Part shown: positions 63,345-64,000 of the stretch, piece by piece
How positions within the stretch are numbered: position 1 is the first letter of the stretch
How the letters are laid out: each line of letters opens with the position of its first letter
Assembly (NCBI GenBank): GCA_037013495.1
Contig: CM072807.1
Coordinates: 9,737,001-9,801,000 of the forward strand
Length of the DNA: 64,000 nt
Origin: Hippophae tibetana
Taxonomy: Eukaryota; Streptophyta; Magnoliopsida; Rosales; Elaeagnaceae
Direction: 5' to 3'
Translations under genes and position numbers: made by a program
Notes under the pieces: generated by a model
What the model was told of the DNA's origin: nothing
The model's input: the letters and a program-made list of their open reading frames with translations, nothing else
The model's database searches: none

Positions 63345-63575
63345 CAATGGGGGACTTTCATATCATATAATTCGGTTCCTAAAATTCATCAATTTTTTTT
63401 TTCAATTATAGTCCTAATCTATAATTACCCAAATGAGTATGTGGCATCTGCATTACACGCAGAATTTTTTTTATTTGAGTTGTCAATAGATTATGGCTAT
63501 AATTGAAAAATAGGACCTAATTATATAAATTTAAAAGTTGAAGAACCAAATTATATTAAAATAAAAGTCGGAGAT
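63345..63575. mobile_element. MITE-like imperfect hairpin
   Basis: The left arm (GACTTTCATATCATATAATT, then GGTTCCT and TTTCAATTATAGTCCTAATC, about 63353-63420) pairs with the reverse complement of the right arm (GACTTTTATTTTAATATAAT, then GGTTCTT and TTTTCAATTATAGCCATAAT, about 63487-63570). Arms of about 80 bp with a central spacer fit a miniature inverted-repeat element. Target duplications were not identified. Confidence 0.6.
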
Positions 63576-64000
63576 ATTAGTATACTTTGAACAAATGGTG
63601 TAATATTGTACAGTTTGTAACGTTAGAACTTAGAAGGAAGTAAGAAGATGGTCAAAGGAAGAGAACATGTGGCAGTTAAGAGTTCCATTTTCCAAGGAGT
63701 TGAAAACTCCTTGGATGGCCTAGGACATAGAGCACTGTTACTATACAATACTTTAACAAGATAAAATTGAAGATAATGGCATTCTTATTCTAAAAATGAT
63801 ATTTAGATTTTTTTTTGTAACAATTTAACATTATTGTCACGAAAAAGTTACTTAATAAGAACAAATAACTATTTTTTATCCTTTTATTTAATTTTTTTCT
63901 ATTTTAATTTTATTTTATTTTCAATTCTTTCGATTACATTTTATTTAAGTTATAATACTACCTATCTAATGTAATTTAAAAAAATTAAAAGATAAAATAA
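63576..64000. other. Window end, no gene recognised
   Basis: A balanced patch at 63600-63730 contains an inverted pair (CCAAGGAGTTGAAAACTCCTTGG at about 63693-63715 is a perfect palindromic stem, written here only by position and ends CCAAGGAGTT/AACTCCTTGG). The remainder is AT-rich. Confidence 0.4.

Overview
This is nuclear DNA from a flowering plant, most likely a eudicot. It is very AT-rich and gene-poor. The genes have plant-type GT-AG introns, the transcription factors belong to plant-only families, and there are plant Ty1-copia, Ty3-gypsy, LINE and CACTA elements, a piece of plastid ycf2 and a decayed caulimovirus-like insertion. The genus cannot be fixed from the sequence alone.

Four loci are clearly genes or recent gene corpses. 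(1) 397-3919 (-) is an amino-acid/GABA/proline-type AAAP transporter in seven exons. Its penultimate exon is split by a 639-bp solo LTR and its last exon has lost about 5 bp, so it is a pseudogene. (2) 32000-33718 (+) is an intact group IId WRKY transcription factor with three coding exons (342 aa). (3) 42501-43049 (-) is an intact single-exon AP2/ERF repressor with a C-terminal EAR motif (182 aa). (4) 58852-61970 (+) is an intact nine-exon rhomboid protease of the plastid RBL10/RBL11 type (337 aa). A degenerate RING-H2 gene lies at 53.5-54.0 kb (-). A possible membrane-anchor terminal exon lies at 62.8-62.9 kb (-), converging on the rhomboid gene.

The rest is mainly decayed mobile DNA. From left to right: a Ty1-copia remnant (4.1-7.8 kb, -) ending only about 220 bp from the transporter start; three tandem 431-442 bp units (8.1-9.4 kb); a 235-bp tandem duplication (12.3-12.8 kb); a LINE (21.3-24.6 kb, -) broken by an LTR-like segment and a complete 973-bp CACTA element; a copia gag remnant (25.1-25.9 kb, -); a decayed endogenous caulimovirid (28.6-30.8 kb, -); a Ty3-gypsy gag/protease piece (44.5-45.3 kb, +); an unclassified retroelement-like block (50.2-52.3 kb); a small internally deleted copia element with both LTRs (54.7-55.9 kb, -); and three dispersed copies of an AT-rich repeat (27.0, 40.5 and 47.2 kb). 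The long stretches between them are AT-rich with no recognisable coding sequence.

The genes do not form a pathway. The most notable observations are the solo LTR with near-perfect heat-shock elements inside a transporter exon, the plastid ycf2 insertion inside an intron of a plastid-type protease gene, the caulimovirid fossil, the nested LINE/LTR/CACTA structure, and a long trinucleotide palindrome just upstream of the ERF gene. I did not find a convincing wholly new biological system. The best candidates for undescribed entities are the repeat families and the two orphan exon-like segments at 56.3 and 57.9 kb.
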